50,173 nucleotides of DNA from an archaeon (GTDB taxonomy: Archaea; Aenigmatarchaeota; Aenigmatarchaeia; QMZP01; JAFGSV01): contig JANQNF010000037.1 in assembly GCA_028279705.1 (NCBI GenBank), positions 1-50,173 on the forward strand. The letters are read 5' to 3'. A program made the position numbers and the translations under genes. Below the pieces are notes generated by a model, which was not told the DNA's origin, did no database searches, and was given only the letters and a program-made list of their open reading frames with translations. Positions 35,592-43,900 of this stretch are shown in pieces (the stretch's first letter is position 1; each line of letters begins with the position of its first letter).

Positions 35592-36493
35592 TAGACACAC
35601 TGAAACTCGCAAGCGGGCACAAAATGCCAATGCTCGGACTGGGTACGTGGATGCTGACTGGCAGGCAGTGCGAGGAATCGGTTAAGGCCGCTATTGAATA
35701 CGGGTACACCCACATAGACACCGCTGAGCTGTACGGCAACCACAGGGAGGTCGGGAAGGCCATAAAGGGACACGACCGCTCAAAGCTTTTCATAACATCA
35801 AAGCTCTGGAGGACCGACCTCACTTACAGGGATGCTCTCAAGGCCTGTGACAGGTCACTCAAAGAGCTGGGTACGGACTATATAGACCTTTACCTCATAC
35901 ACTGGCCAAATGACAAGCTCCCAATAAAAGATACCATGCGCGCATTCAAGTATCTTATCGACGAGGAAAAAGTGAGAAGTGTGGGACTGAGCAATTTCGA
36001 CGAGACCAGGATAAACGATGCCATGAAGTTTTCAAAGGTTCCCCTGAGTACCAATCAAGTGGAGTTCCATCCCCACCTTTACCAGAGGAAACTTCTACAA
36101 TATTGTAACAAGCGCGGAATTTCAATGACAGCATACTGCCCACTTGCAAGGGGGGAAGTGCTGCACGACCCCGTCGTAAGGGACATTGCTGAAAAGAACG
36201 GAAAGGTGCCCGCGCAGGTGTGCCTTCGATGGCTTGTACAGCATGGCATCGTCGTGATACCCAAGTCCACCAATCCCGATCACATAAAGTCGAACATGGA
36301 CATATTCGACTGGAAGCTGACGGACCAAGAGATGACGAGGATAGACGGCATAGGAACGTACGAGCGCCAGGTAAATCCCGCTTTCAAGGACATACCACTC
36401 ATAGGTCCGATACCAAAGCCCATTTTCAGCAGGATACCAAACTTCGTGAAACGGAGATACACAAAGAATGGCAAGTTCTTCAGTGACGGATGA
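35588..36493 (+). CDS. Aldo/keto reductase
   Basis: The 301-aa NADPH-dependent oxidoreductase of the AKR superfamily keeps the full catalytic tetrad: D44 and Y49 in HIDTAELYGN, K72 in TSKLW and H105 in LIHWP. The cofactor loop near 235 (IPKSTNPDHIKSN) carries the Lys-Ser typical of NADPH binding. The protein is soluble and normal in length. Members reduce aldehydes and ketones; 2,5-diketogluconate reductase-like and glyoxal reductase-like enzymes have this same layout. The ATG overlaps the stop of the coil gene by 4 bp. Confidence 0.93.
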   Translation: MIDTLKLASGHKMPMLGLGTWMLTGRQCEESVKAAIEYGYTHIDTAELYGNHREVGKAIKGHDRSKLFITSKLWRTDLTYRDALKACDRSLKELGTDYIDLYLIHWPNDKLPIKDTMRAFKYLIDEEKVRSVGLSNFDETRINDAMKFSKVPLSTNQVEFHPHLYQRKLLQYCNKRGISMTAYCPLARGEVLHDPVVRDIAEKNGKVPAQVCLRWLVQHGIVVIPKSTNPDHIKSNMDIFDWKLTDQEMTRIDGIGTYERQVNPAFKDIPLIGPIPKPIFSRIPNFVKRRYTKNGKFFSDG

Positions 36494-36649
36494 TCACTTC
36501 TTTCTGAGCAGCAGCTTCAGCGCGTAGAGGTTCACAAGTCCCAGTACTGCTGGATAAAGCATGTAGGTCTTGAATCCGTTCACAAAAATGGCCACTGAAG
36601 AGAAAACTGTCAGACCAAGGGCGACTGCAAGTACGAGCCAGTGAGCATT
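36494..36649 (-). pseudogene. Remnant of a small membrane protein gene (no start codon)
   Basis: On the minus strand a 51-codon frame is open from just after a TAA (36650-36652). It encodes two hydrophobic helices (LVLAVALGLTVFSSVAIFV and a LYPAVLGLVNLYALKLLL segment) ending in RKK and a TGA that abuts the reductase stop. There is no ATG in frame; an ATG just upstream is out of frame by one base. This could be a gene decayed by a one-base indel or a short protein starting at an internal GTG. The rest of the gap to 36686 holds nothing recognisable. Confidence 0.35.
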
Positions 36650-36686
36650 TTACATGATTAAATTTGATTTACTGAACTAAAAAAGT

Positions 36687-37676
36687 TCATCTGTACTGTT
36701 CGTAGCAGTCAGGGAACATGTCAAGCTTGAACTCCTTTGTGGTTATCGTGAATTCGTAGTTCTGTATTATGTCAGAGAACTTCTCCTTTATCTCAAAAAA
36801 TCTCTCCTGGAATTTGTCGTAGCTTTCTATCTCGAAATCAATCTCGAAGTCCCACGTTCCAAGCACCCTTTGCGGCCATATGGCCTCTGGAATGGATGAG
36901 CAGTATCTTACAAATTTGTCAATCTTTTTCTTGTTTGAGCTTGCGAGATAGATTATGGCCTTACAGAATACGTTTCCCATCTTCTTCGGATCGACGAGCA
37001 CCTTGTATGCCAGTATGACGCCAGCTTTTTCAAGTCTTCTCATCCTGTACTGCACGGTTCTCGGCGTCATTCCGATTCGTTTACCAATGTATATCACCGG
37101 CATCCTTGCATTGTTTGCAAGCATCTTTAGTATCTCCATGTCAACTCCATCCACATCGAACTGCTCATCCGCTGATGTGTGATATACGACTGGTTTCATT
37201 TCCCTGGATTCCGATGCTTTGAGGTACTCCCTTAAGTGGTGTACCAGATGGAGCGTTGTCGCTGTCGCTTTCTCCTGTATGAAGAATGAAAACTTGTTCA
37301 TCATCTTTTGCATCTCATCATCGAATTCGTTAACGTTTCTGAGATGAAATGTCACTACCATGTCCCAGCGTCCTGTGCAGGATACCACCCATTCGGCTTT
37401 GCCATTTTCTCTGAAGTAGTTTCCGATTTCTTCAAGCTTTTCCTTATCTACATCCTTGAACCTTAAAAACAGCCTGTACTTACTGAAACCTAACTTAAAG
37501 TAATTGGTGATCGTGTTGAACTTTATTATTACACCATTTTCGATCATTCTGTCGATCCTGTACTTTACGACCTCTTTACTTAACCTTACCTTTTTTCCAA
37601 TCTCGGAATTCGACTGCCTAGAATTCTTGTCAAGCTCGTAAAGTATCTTCATATCTTTTGTATCAACAGTTGTCAT
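36687..37676 (-). CDS. Double Lrp/AsnC-type transcription regulator
   Basis: The protein has two complete Lrp units in one chain. The first has an HTH near residues 1-55 (SNSEIGKKVRLSKEVVKYRI) and a RAM-like domain to about 150. The second has an HTH near 175-225 (MPVIYIGKRIGMTPRTVQYR) and another RAM-like domain to the end. Ordinary Lrp proteins are about 150 aa and dimerise, so this is a covalent pseudo-dimer. RAM domains bind amino acids or related effectors. A TATA element (TTTATAAAT on the minus strand, about 37700-37708) fits a leaderless start at the ATG of 37676 rather than that of 37685. It is divergent from the radical SAM gene and may regulate it and itself. Confidence 0.88.
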   Translation of the reverse strand: MTTVDTKDMKILYELDKNSRQSNSEIGKKVRLSKEVVKYRIDRMIENGVIIKFNTITNYFKLGFSKYRLFLRFKDVDKEKLEEIGNYFRENGKAEWVVSCTGRWDMVVTFHLRNVNEFDDEMQKMMNKFSFFIQEKATATTLHLVHHLREYLKASESREMKPVVYHTSADEQFDVDGVDMEILKMLANNARMPVIYIGKRIGMTPRTVQYRMRRLEKAGVILAYKVLVDPKKMGNVFCKAIIYLASSNKKKIDKFVRYCSSIPEAIWPQRVLGTWDFEIDFEIESYDKFQERFFEIKEKFSDIIQNYEFTITTKEFKLDMFPDCYEQYR

Positions 37677-37699
37677 ATTTATCATATATGCAAAATAGT

Positions 37700-37748
37700 T
37701 TTATAAATATGTAGTTTTGATAAAAAAATTAATCTCTATCTTTATATA
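37700..37748. promoter_or_regulatory. Divergent promoter region of the Lrp and radical SAM genes
   Basis: A very A+T-rich stretch carries TTATAAATAT (37701-37710), serving the leftward Lrp gene about 29 bp from its ATG, and TTTATATAC (37741-37749), suited to rightward transcription toward a GTG start at 37783. Auto- and cross-regulation by the Lrp product would be typical but is not shown. Confidence 0.5.
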
Positions 37749-37782
37749 CAAACAATTTTTAACTCTCGATGAAGGTGAAAAA

Positions 37783-38766
37783 GTGTATTCAAGTGCAATG
37801 TATGGAAAAGATGCTCCGGTTGGAATCGGGGCAAAACTAAAAGGTTGGGATATTTCCGAAGGTCATTACAGGGATAGTGACAGGCTTCCAATAGTAGATT
37901 TCAGGGCGTTTGGTGCACAGTGTCCTCACGCATGCCCGAAGTGCTTTACTTTCAGGGGAAAACGGACCCTGTCAACTGACGAGATAAAAAATATAATAGA
38001 TCAGCTAAAAGATCTTGATACTTATGCAATAAACTATGTTGGCGAAGGAGAACCGACGATAGATGGCGATTTTTTTGAAATCGTAAACTATACAACAGAC
38101 AGTGGTATTATTCCAGTCGTGTTCACTGAAGCTTCTGTAAATCTTAGAGACGAGAACTTTGCGAAAAAACTTAGACAGAGTGGGGCTAGCACTGTCATAA
38201 AGGTTGACAGTCTTTATAATAGGGGAATTCAGGGAGACGCGGTTGGGGATAGATATGGGAATTATTTGGTTGAGCGGAATCAAGCAATCGATTTGCTTAG
38301 AAGTCTAGGATTTAACGATAAGAATGCTGATGGAACTACCAGACTCGGATTTGACATGGTTGTTACAAAAGAAAATATTTCTGAAGTAGGCGGCATTTTG
38401 GATTATGCCAGGGAAAACAATATATGGACAGTTTTTGCTTATCATCTTCCAACAGGACTTGGTGCAAATTCAGATATGATTGACGTGGATGAGAAGGCAA
38501 AACTTGCAGATAAGGTCGCATCTACCGATAGGTACAAATTTGATTTCAAGCATAACGAATACAATAACTTTCTTACTCAAGGTTGTGTCGAATTCATGCA
38601 GATATTTGGTGACGGGAGAGTGAGTCCGTGTCCTGGAAACGATACTATTATCGGAAGTGTCAGAGAGAGTTCCATAAAGGAACTAAAAGACAGGATAGTT
38701 GAGAAGTTTCCAAAACATGACAGGAAAAATTTTGATGGAAATTGTATATATCGTGATGATATATGA
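37783..38766 (+). CDS. Radical SAM protein with C-terminal Cys pair
   Basis: The N-terminal cluster is CPHACPKC (Cys codons at 37921, 37933 and 37942, a Cx3Cx2C spacing that binds a 4Fe-4S cluster and S-adenosylmethionine), followed by a YVGEGEPTIDG segment in the SAM-binding position. Near the end QGCVEFMQIFGDGRVSPCPG carries two more cysteines in a SPASM-like context. The substrate is unknown. The frame can also start at TTG 37717; the GTG at 37783 is preferred because GAAGGTG lies just before it and a TATA element sits near 37744. The gene is clearly more A+T-rich than its neighbours, a possible sign of transfer. It is divergent from the double Lrp regulator. Confidence 0.85.
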   Translation: MYSSAMYGKDAPVGIGAKLKGWDISEGHYRDSDRLPIVDFRAFGAQCPHACPKCFTFRGKRTLSTDEIKNIIDQLKDLDTYAINYVGEGEPTIDGDFFEIVNYTTDSGIIPVVFTEASVNLRDENFAKKLRQSGASTVIKVDSLYNRGIQGDAVGDRYGNYLVERNQAIDLLRSLGFNDKNADGTTRLGFDMVVTKENISEVGGILDYARENNIWTVFAYHLPTGLGANSDMIDVDEKAKLADKVASTDRYKFDFKHNEYNNFLTQGCVEFMQIFGDGRVSPCPGNDTIIGSVRESSIKELKDRIVEKFPKHDRKNFDGNCIYRDDI

Positions 38767-38786
38767 CTTTACGAGTGCTTTAATCC

Positions 38787-40079
38787 TTATGGTACTAATC
38801 TCTCCGGTGTTCTTGGGAAGAGTATGGCATCCTTTATGTCAGGAAGGTCGAGGAGTTTTTCTACCATGCGCTCGACTCCGAAGCCTATCCCGCCGTGGCT
38901 TGGGATGCCGTATTGGAACGGCTCTAGGAAGAACTTGAAGTTCTTGACGTTGAGGCTTTTCTCCTTCATGACCTTCGTCAGCACGTCGTGCCTGTGCTCC
39001 CTCTGCCCACCTGATGCCATTTCCATACCCTTGTAATCGAGATCAAGGCCCCTTGAGTGCTTTCCGTCAAGCATTATGTAAAACGGCTTTATCTCGGACG
39101 GGAACTTGGTTATGAAGTACCATTCAATGCCCTTCTTCTTCATGATCTCGCCGAACTTCTTTTCCTGCGCGTCCTCTATGTCGTCTCCCCACTTGATCTT
39201 CTCACCGGCTTTCTTCAGCTCGTCAACCATGTCGTCGTACGTTACCCTCTTGAATGGGATCTTCGGGGCTTTCACTTCCTTTTCAAGAAGCTTCAGTTCA
39301 CTTTTGCAGTCCTTTGCTATCGCGCTTATGGAATAGTGGACCATTCCTTCCAGCGTCTTCATTACGTCTTCTTCTGATTCTATCCAGCCCTGTTCAAAGT
39401 CTACTGACATGAACTCGGAAACGTGCCTTGTTGTGTGGAACTTCTCAGCACGGAATGCTTGTCCTATCTCAAAGACCTTGTCCATTCCTGATGCCATCAT
39501 CATCTGCTTGTAAAGCTGCGGGCTCTGTCTGAGGAATGCTTTCTTGTCATAATACTGGACCGGGAACATGGTTGCACCGCCTTCTGCGCCTGCTGCCTGT
39601 ATGACGGGCGTGAAGACTTCTACGAATCCCTTTTCAACGAAGTATTCCCTTATGGCTTGGATCGCTTTTGCTTTAATCCTGAATATGGCCTGGAGTTTCG
39701 GTTCCCTGATGTCAAGGAACCTGTAGTCGAAGCGCTTGTCCTTTCCGGACTCAATCTTTCCAAACACGTCTATCGGCAGTTCCGGGAGGGATTTAGAAAC
39801 TATCTCAAGGCTTTCCGGGACCATCTCCATGCCACTCTTTGCATGCTCTGATTTGACGATCTTTCCTTTAACAGAAACGCAGTCTTCCTTTCCTATCTTC
39901 TTCATCTCTTCGAAAAGCTTGTCAGGGACTTTACCCTTCTTTGCGGCAACCTGCATGGTGCCTTCCCTGTCCCTCAAGAGGAAGAATTGCAGACCTCCAA
40001 GATTCCTGAATTTTGCCACCCAGCCGGTCATGTGAACGTGGTCACCGACTTTTGCTTCTCCTGAATATTTCTTTTCCAT
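38787..40079 (-). CDS. aspS: Archaeal-type aspartyl-tRNA synthetase
   Basis: This class IIb synthetase has an N-terminal OB-fold anticodon domain (GWVAKFRNLGGLQFFLLRD), motif 2 FRAEKFHTTRHVSEFMSVDF, the AspRS-specific SGGQREHRHD and motif 3 GIGFGVERMVEKLLDLPDI. The product has 430 aa, normal for archaeal AspRS. It loads Asp onto tRNA-Asp and, if non-discriminating, also onto tRNA-Asn. The residue after GWV, which is Trp in strict archaeal enzymes and often His in relaxed ones, is Ala here. The ATG at 40079 is preferred over a TTG at 40088, because AATTAAAG lies about 26 bp before it. The RNase HII gene lies just upstream on the same strand. Confidence 0.94.
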   Translation of the reverse strand: MEKKYSGEAKVGDHVHMTGWVAKFRNLGGLQFFLLRDREGTMQVAAKKGKVPDKLFEEMKKIGKEDCVSVKGKIVKSEHAKSGMEMVPESLEIVSKSLPELPIDVFGKIESGKDKRFDYRFLDIREPKLQAIFRIKAKAIQAIREYFVEKGFVEVFTPVIQAAGAEGGATMFPVQYYDKKAFLRQSPQLYKQMMMASGMDKVFEIGQAFRAEKFHTTRHVSEFMSVDFEQGWIESEEDVMKTLEGMVHYSISAIAKDCKSELKLLEKEVKAPKIPFKRVTYDDMVDELKKAGEKIKWGDDIEDAQEKKFGEIMKKKGIEWYFITKFPSEIKPFYIMLDGKHSRGLDLDYKGMEMASGGQREHRHDVLTKVMKEKSLNVKNFKFFLEPFQYGIPSHGGIGFGVERMVEKLLDLPDIKDAILFPRTPERLVP

Positions 40080-40106
40080 GACAACCAATTGTTATTATAC
40101 CTTTAA

Positions 40107-40793
40107 TTATTTTCCAATGGCACGCTTGAACCATTCACCGAGGCTTTTCTGCTCTTTCTCGCCTTTCAGGACATCGTGAGTGGACCAGCTCTTCCTGACG
40201 AGATGCTCAGGGAAGTCCTTGTTCTTCCTGATCCATTTCCTCAACCATTCCATGGTCTTCTCGTCTGAAGTGTAACCTGTCCCGAAGTCGCCGTACTTCT
40301 CCTTGAGTATGGCTATGTCCTTTTCCCTCTCTACTTTCGCAACAATGCTTGCGGCAGAGACTATTGGATGATCGCGGTCTGCCTTGTGTTTTGCTACTAT
40401 CTCGATACCATCACCGACGAGCTTTTTCATGAGTGCATTGAATCTTGTAAGGTTTGTGTCCGGGGCGTCTATGTACGCAACTTTTGGACCAAGCATCTTT
40501 ATGGCATCTGCGAACTTCATGGATTCTATCCTGTTTAGATTTACCCCTTGTTTCATGAACGTGTCTATCTTGCACGGGCCTACTTTGAAAACGATGACAT
40601 CTTTTGCAGTGTCCTCTATCATCTTGGCAAGTTCTTCCCTTTTAGGATGAGGTAGTTCCTTGGAATCTCTAACTCCGAATTTCTTCAATTCCATTTCCTG
40701 TTCAGGTGTCGCTGAGACGGCTGCGACTACTAGTGGTCCGATGATGCAACCTCTCCCGGCCTCGTCCGCCCCTGCTATAATTTTGCTCTCCAT
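40107..40793 (-). CDS. rnhB: Ribonuclease HII
   Basis: The 228-aa enzyme cleaves the RNA strand of RNA-DNA hybrids and removes single ribonucleotides from DNA. Catalytic motifs are intact: DEAGRG at residues 10-15, DSKEL near 43, DAPDTN near 109 and the HKADRDHPIVSAASIVAK block near 135-150. Length and layout are archaeal type. The stop is 28 bp before the AspRS start, and AspRS also has its own TATA, so it may be read from both promoters. The RNase HII gene itself has a TATA-like TTTATTA about 30 bp upstream. Confidence 0.95.
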   Translation of the reverse strand: MESKIIAGADEAGRGCIIGPLVVAAVSATPEQEMELKKFGVRDSKELPHPKREELAKMIEDTAKDVIVFKVGPCKIDTFMKQGVNLNRIESMKFADAIKMLGPKVAYIDAPDTNLTRFNALMKKLVGDGIEIVAKHKADRDHPIVSAASIVAKVEREKDIAILKEKYGDFGTGYTSDEKTMEWLRKWIRKNKDFPEHLVRKSWSTHDVLKGEKEQKSLGEWFKRAIGK

Positions 40794-40842
40794 ATAAGAC
40801 TTAATTTGTTTTCGGTGTAATAAATTCTTGGCCCGAAATGTT

Positions 40843-40887
40843 CAATTTTTCCATCTTTTTTGTGAAAAAATGGTGCAATTTTTCCAT
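40843..40887. repeat. Pair of 12-bp direct repeats between divergent genes
   Basis: CAATTTTTCCAT occurs at 40843-40854 and 40876-40887, 33 bp apart (close to three helical turns), with an imperfect hairpin (CCATCTTTTTT gtg AAAAAATGG) between. The spacing suits an operator bound on one face of the DNA. The gap 40794-40993 also holds TATA-like elements near 40927-40936 and 40946-40955 for the giant gene, and nothing else recognisable. Confidence 0.4.
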
Positions 40888-40993
40888 GTTTTCTGAAATG
40901 CCTGCAGTAACTGTTAATCTATATCTATATAAGAGGGTTAAGACAATAAAATAATTGTAGGTTAACTGAATTTTCACGTTATCCAACTCCTAC

Positions 40994-43900
40994 ATGCAGG
41001 CCGGTGAAGGACTTTTGGTCCACAAGAAATTCATAAAGAGAAATGGGAAGATTTTCGGTCCTTATTATTATGAGAACTATCGCGTAGGCGACAAGGTTAA
41101 AACACGCTATCTTGGCAGCAAGCCACCAAGCAATGGTAGGACAACGCTTGGGTTGTCACAACGGAGTGCTGTGATTTTGGTCGTGGCACTTTCACTGGTG
41201 ACATTATTCTTCGGCGCTAATTACACCGGCCTTCTGATACAGGGAATCGAAACAATACATACAGAAAAAATTCATGTGAGTTTGGGTGACGGAAACTCAT
41301 ACGAATGGGTTCCCGAAAAAGCCGGAGAAATCACGTCACTAAAACTCAGCGGGAGAGTTAAAGGAAACGGAACTGTAAGAATATATCTCGAGAGCAACGC
41401 AGAGAGATATCTTGTTCTTGACACTTCAGAAACTGACGAAGTTCCATCATCATTCCCAATAAGCGGCCTGCTTGTGGGAGTTTCCAACGAATCTTTTGCT
41501 GAGGAAAACATGTCGGGTAATGGGACCGTGTCAGAAGAGGTTCCGGGTGACAACACGACAGTGGCCGAAACTGAAGAGCCACTTGAAGAAGCTACCATTC
41601 GCGTGAATCAGACTGTGGAAGGAGAAAACGTGACAGAAACCTTTGACAACGTCAGCATTCCAGAGGAAAACATAACGATACCTGAAGAAAACGTCACGGT
41701 TCTGGAGATAAACATGACGATGCCAGAAGAAATCGTTCCAATAGTTGAGACAAACGTCACTGACAACATCACCGTGGATGAAAACGAATCGGAGGTTATC
41801 GAAAACGTGACACTACCTGAAGAGAATGTCACGGAACAGGAGAATGCTACTGTGGAAGAAGAGAACACCGACCTGCCTGAGGTACAAGCGCTCCTTTTCA
41901 AGGATGCATGCCTTGAGACTTGCATCCTCTCTGGGATCAACGCTAGTTCTTACGCGCTGGTCGTCGAGGCTGATCCGGGCGTGACAGTGGAGATAGACGA
42001 CCTGACATACGCCTTCATCGAACGCGTCGTGGTGGACGAAGAATCATTGGAAGAAAATGAAACCAATGTCACAGATGTTGAGCCAGTCGAGGAAAATGTG
42101 ACAGAGGACCTGACGGTTCTGGAGATAAACATGACTCTTCCTGATATCGAAGAGAACCTGACAGTGCCTGAGATGAACATCACACTCGAGCAGAATGAAA
42201 GCATAATAGAACTCAATCAAGAAGAGGAGATAGAACAAGGTAAAGCAGAAATAGGAAAGCCTGTGCTGTGGAAAAGGGCAATAAGACCAAAAGAAGGTGA
42301 GACAAATCTGACTGTCGTCATCCCAGAGGCGGCTGTAAACATGAACGCTACGAAGAATGTCAGGGGAGTGATTGAAAACGTCACAGACATCTTCATGAAG
42401 AAGATGGAGGAAATCACTAAAAAACCCAGGAGAAAGATCCTAACAAGTGTGAAGAAGGTTATAAGAGTAGATGAAATCAGTGAAGAAGAAATCAGTTATT
42501 CCGTGGCACGAGATGTAGGAACAAGAGAAATTGATTATGTTGTGGAAGAAGATGCAGAAACAAGAGAGATTAATTATGTCGTGGCAGGGGATGCAGAAAC
42601 AAGAGAAATCGAGATTGAAACGGTTGACAATGAAACCGTGTATGAACTGGAATACGAAACACCTGCACCACAGGCTTTCGAGGAAGATATCGGACCGAAC
42701 AAAAAAAGAATAACGGTTTATTCTGATTATAGTTACACTGATATCATAACCCATGCAAACATAACAGAGTCCCCTGCAACTTCCGTAAAGCTGTACTGGA
42801 TCATTAATGGTACCAGGCAACCGTGGCCTGCAAAAATAATCGACACGAATAACGACTCCTTCGCAGACAGGATAGAGTGGATAACTCCTCACTTATCAAA
42901 CCAGACATTTGAGATAGAGATAGATATACTCAATGTTCAGAGTTATCCGACTGTGGGCGGGAACTGGACAGTACTCTTCGTAACAAAAGGCACAGCGAAC
43001 CTGACAATAAGTGCAGTAAACGGTACTGAGTTTGGAGAGGACATAGAATTCCTCGGTCTCTGGTGTGGCGATGTCCTGATCACTGACGAACTCAGTGAAG
43101 GGAAGGTATTTGTAGAAAACTACACATGCAATATGACAGGTAAAGAGATCAGCAGGGTCATGACCGGCGGCGAGCACCACCTTCTTTTCGAATTCGGAAC
43201 CGAGTTCGGTTATGCTCACAATTACGCCAACATCGATTTCGAGGATTGGGAAGCATACTCTGACACTGACACTGTCTTCACAACATCTATATGGAAAAAC
43301 ATCGCAGGGGATAACTGCGACTGGATAGCAGATTCTTCAGGAACAGCATCAGCAAATACAGGCCCGGGTTGCGACAGTTCAACAGGTTTCGACCACACTC
43401 TTGGTACAACAGCTGGCATGTATGCATATCTTGAGACATCGAGTGGATACTGTCTTAACGATGGTGATTATGCTGAGCTTAACTTCACCACCACCTTCAA
43501 CGGCTCTGATTACAAGTACAACATAACCTTTTGGTACCACATGTACGGGAGCGTGATGGGAGAATTATACCTTGATGTGTTTAACGGGTCATGGCAGAAT
43601 GCATACTGGTCGCAGGTCGGTAATGCACAGGCGAGCTGTGAAGACGGATACCTGGAAACTGATATAGACTTGTCTGAATTCGATACGGATTTCTACATAA
43701 GATTCAGGGGAGTTTCAGGGGGAAACTATTACAGCGACATAGCAATTGATGACATAAACGTAACTGGTGAAGAGAGGAACACGCCGCCATCAATTCCGAC
43801 TAACATAACGTGCAACGGCGGTGACTGCAACATCACAGTCGACGAGGAAGTGACGCTCAACTGCTCCGGATCGGTGGATTCTGACGGGGACACAGTATCA

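Noticed and set aside
40801-40986. 61-codon minus-strand frame upstream of RNase HII
   Set aside because: A+T-rich promoter region with direct repeats; no start signal or sensible composition.
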